From NCBI GenBank assembly GCA_964577985.1, contig CAZOAR010000055.1:1-14783 (forward strand): a stretch of 14,783 nucleotides of DNA, read 5' to 3'. The stretch comes from CAZOAR01 sp964577985. GTDB lineage: Bacteria > Gemmatimonadota > CAZMKB01 > CAZNLH01. The first letter of the stretch is position 1. Each line of letters begins with the position of its first letter. The notes below the pieces were generated by a model. It saw only the letters and a program-made list of their open reading frames with translations, did not search any database and was not told the DNA's origin. Positions 14,261 to 14,783 of the stretch are shown piece after piece. The translations under genes were made by a program, and so were the position numbers.

Positions 14261-14600
14261 CTTCGGTCATGTGCTGTTGCCAGTCACCGTTTGTTGTGAG
14301 AGGCGCCTTCATCGCCCCGTAATATCTGGACGCCCGTAACCATAAATCGAGCGCGAATGCTGTTGGTCCGCTCACGTGGGCCAGTTTTTCAGCGGAAAGC
14401 GCGGTGATGAGAGATTCTTTGTTTCCTATGGATACAGTCTGGATATGGTCTATGTTGATAGCACAATCACGCATCATACCATCGTTCTGGAAAGGGAAAC
14501 TTCGCCTGGAATGTCCCGCACAGTTGAGATGACAGGCATAAGAGTGATCTTCCCCAAATATTCAAGAATGGTGTTTCTGTGCCGTCTCCCAAACACAGAA
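14235..14600 (-). pseudogene. MazF/PemK-type endoribonuclease toxin, frameshifted and 5'-degraded
   Basis: Two frames together make the C-terminal two thirds of a MazF/PemK toxin. The first reads RNTILEYLGKITLMPVISTV, then RDIPGEVSLSR, and stops. The second reads DGMMRDCAINIDHIQTVS, then LITALSAEKLAH and AFALDLW. In the family these form one continuous stretch (GKxTxxPVxSTxRxIPxEVxLxxxDGMxxxCxxNxDxIxTV), so a base has been lost near 14484. Upstream of about 14600 the frame is stopped, and no RGEVWW-type N-terminus is recognisable. Beyond ALDLW the frame runs on for about 30 codons into the ZIP gene, suggesting that the native stop was also lost. Intact MazF enzymes cleave single-stranded RNA; this copy cannot. 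Confidence 0.7.
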
Positions 14601-14734
14601 CTCTTCCTTATTCACAGGATGTAATTCATATCCTTCGGGATATAGCCGTCTTACTCATTCTCTTCCTTACCTGTCAGAATATAGTTACGGAGATATTCTC
14701 ATGCAATGGATAGCTGCTATTCGCGTCGGGTCCC

Positions 14735-14763
14735 ATAGTACTGCTGTCTGTACAGGCTGTCAA
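14735..14763 (-). promoter_or_regulatory. sigma-70 promoter of the former toxin-antitoxin locus
   Basis: Minus strand: GCTTGACA (-35 at 14758-14763), 17 bp, TACTAT (14735-14740). Start expected near 14728. Downstream, an AAGGAAGAG leads to a ten-codon frame (MSKTAISRRI, then stop), which may be what is left of an antitoxin gene. Transcription would continue into the toxin remnant and the ZIP gene. Confidence 0.7.
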
Positions 14764-14783
14764 GCGACATCCAGCTTTACGCA

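Noticed and set aside
1..14783. CRISPR arrays, tRNA or rRNA genes
   Set aside because: No regularly spaced direct repeats and no tRNA- or rRNA-like segments were found on reading either strand.

Overview
The window looks like chromosomal DNA, moderately GC-rich, from an uncultured bacterium of the broad FCB type (Krumholzibacteriota, Eisenbacteria, Zixibacteria or Latescibacterota-like lineages). This is inference. It rests on a secreted protein ending in a 'NYPNPFNPSTTI' sorting/FlgD-like module, several exported beta-propeller proteins, a TLC-type nucleotide transporter fragment and a long TPR regulator. Promoters follow a classical sigma-70 pattern (CTTGACA, about 17 bp, TATNAT) rather than the Bacteroidota -33/-7 pattern.

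Layout. 1-729: the 3' part of an IS91-type transposase gene (minus strand), leaving the window at its left edge and abutting the 3' remnant of a plus-strand gene (to 965). 1050-2120: a polytopic membrane protein (minus). 2425-3144: a PrsW-type intramembrane protease (plus), directly followed by the 5' fragment of a nucleotide transporter cut at about 3460. 3461-4472: a second, decayed IS91-type copy in the same orientation. 4486-4696: the 5' fragment of a secreted-protein gene, broken at its far end. 4680-6171: an operon for a TolB-like propeller lipoprotein and a periplasmic haem-binding protein (minus). 6527-7867: a secreted eight-repeat propeller (minus). 8198-10474: a large regulator (plus) with a transposase-type helix-turn-helix at the N-terminus, a TPR-like middle and a SARP/OmpR-type winged helix at the C-terminus. 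10761-12293: a secreted haem-binding protein of the ethylbenzene-dehydrogenase type with a C-terminal sorting module (minus). 12995-14260: a YdhR-family protein and a ZIP metal transporter (minus). 14235-14600: a frameshifted MazF/PemK toxin gene (minus).

How it fits together. The left third is a rearranged accessory zone. Two IS91-type remnants in the same orientation bracket about 2.7 kb, and every junction has a broken gene beside it. The middle is mostly exported proteins (lipoprotein, haem protein, propeller, haem protein with sorting tail), with the two-headed regulator transcribed divergently from the propeller gene. On the right, the best visible promoter upstream of the ZIP-ydhR pair is that of the dead toxin locus. 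The item most worth a second look is the 758-residue regulator. Its promoter places the transcript start within a few bases of the start codon, so it is probably read from a leaderless mRNA.
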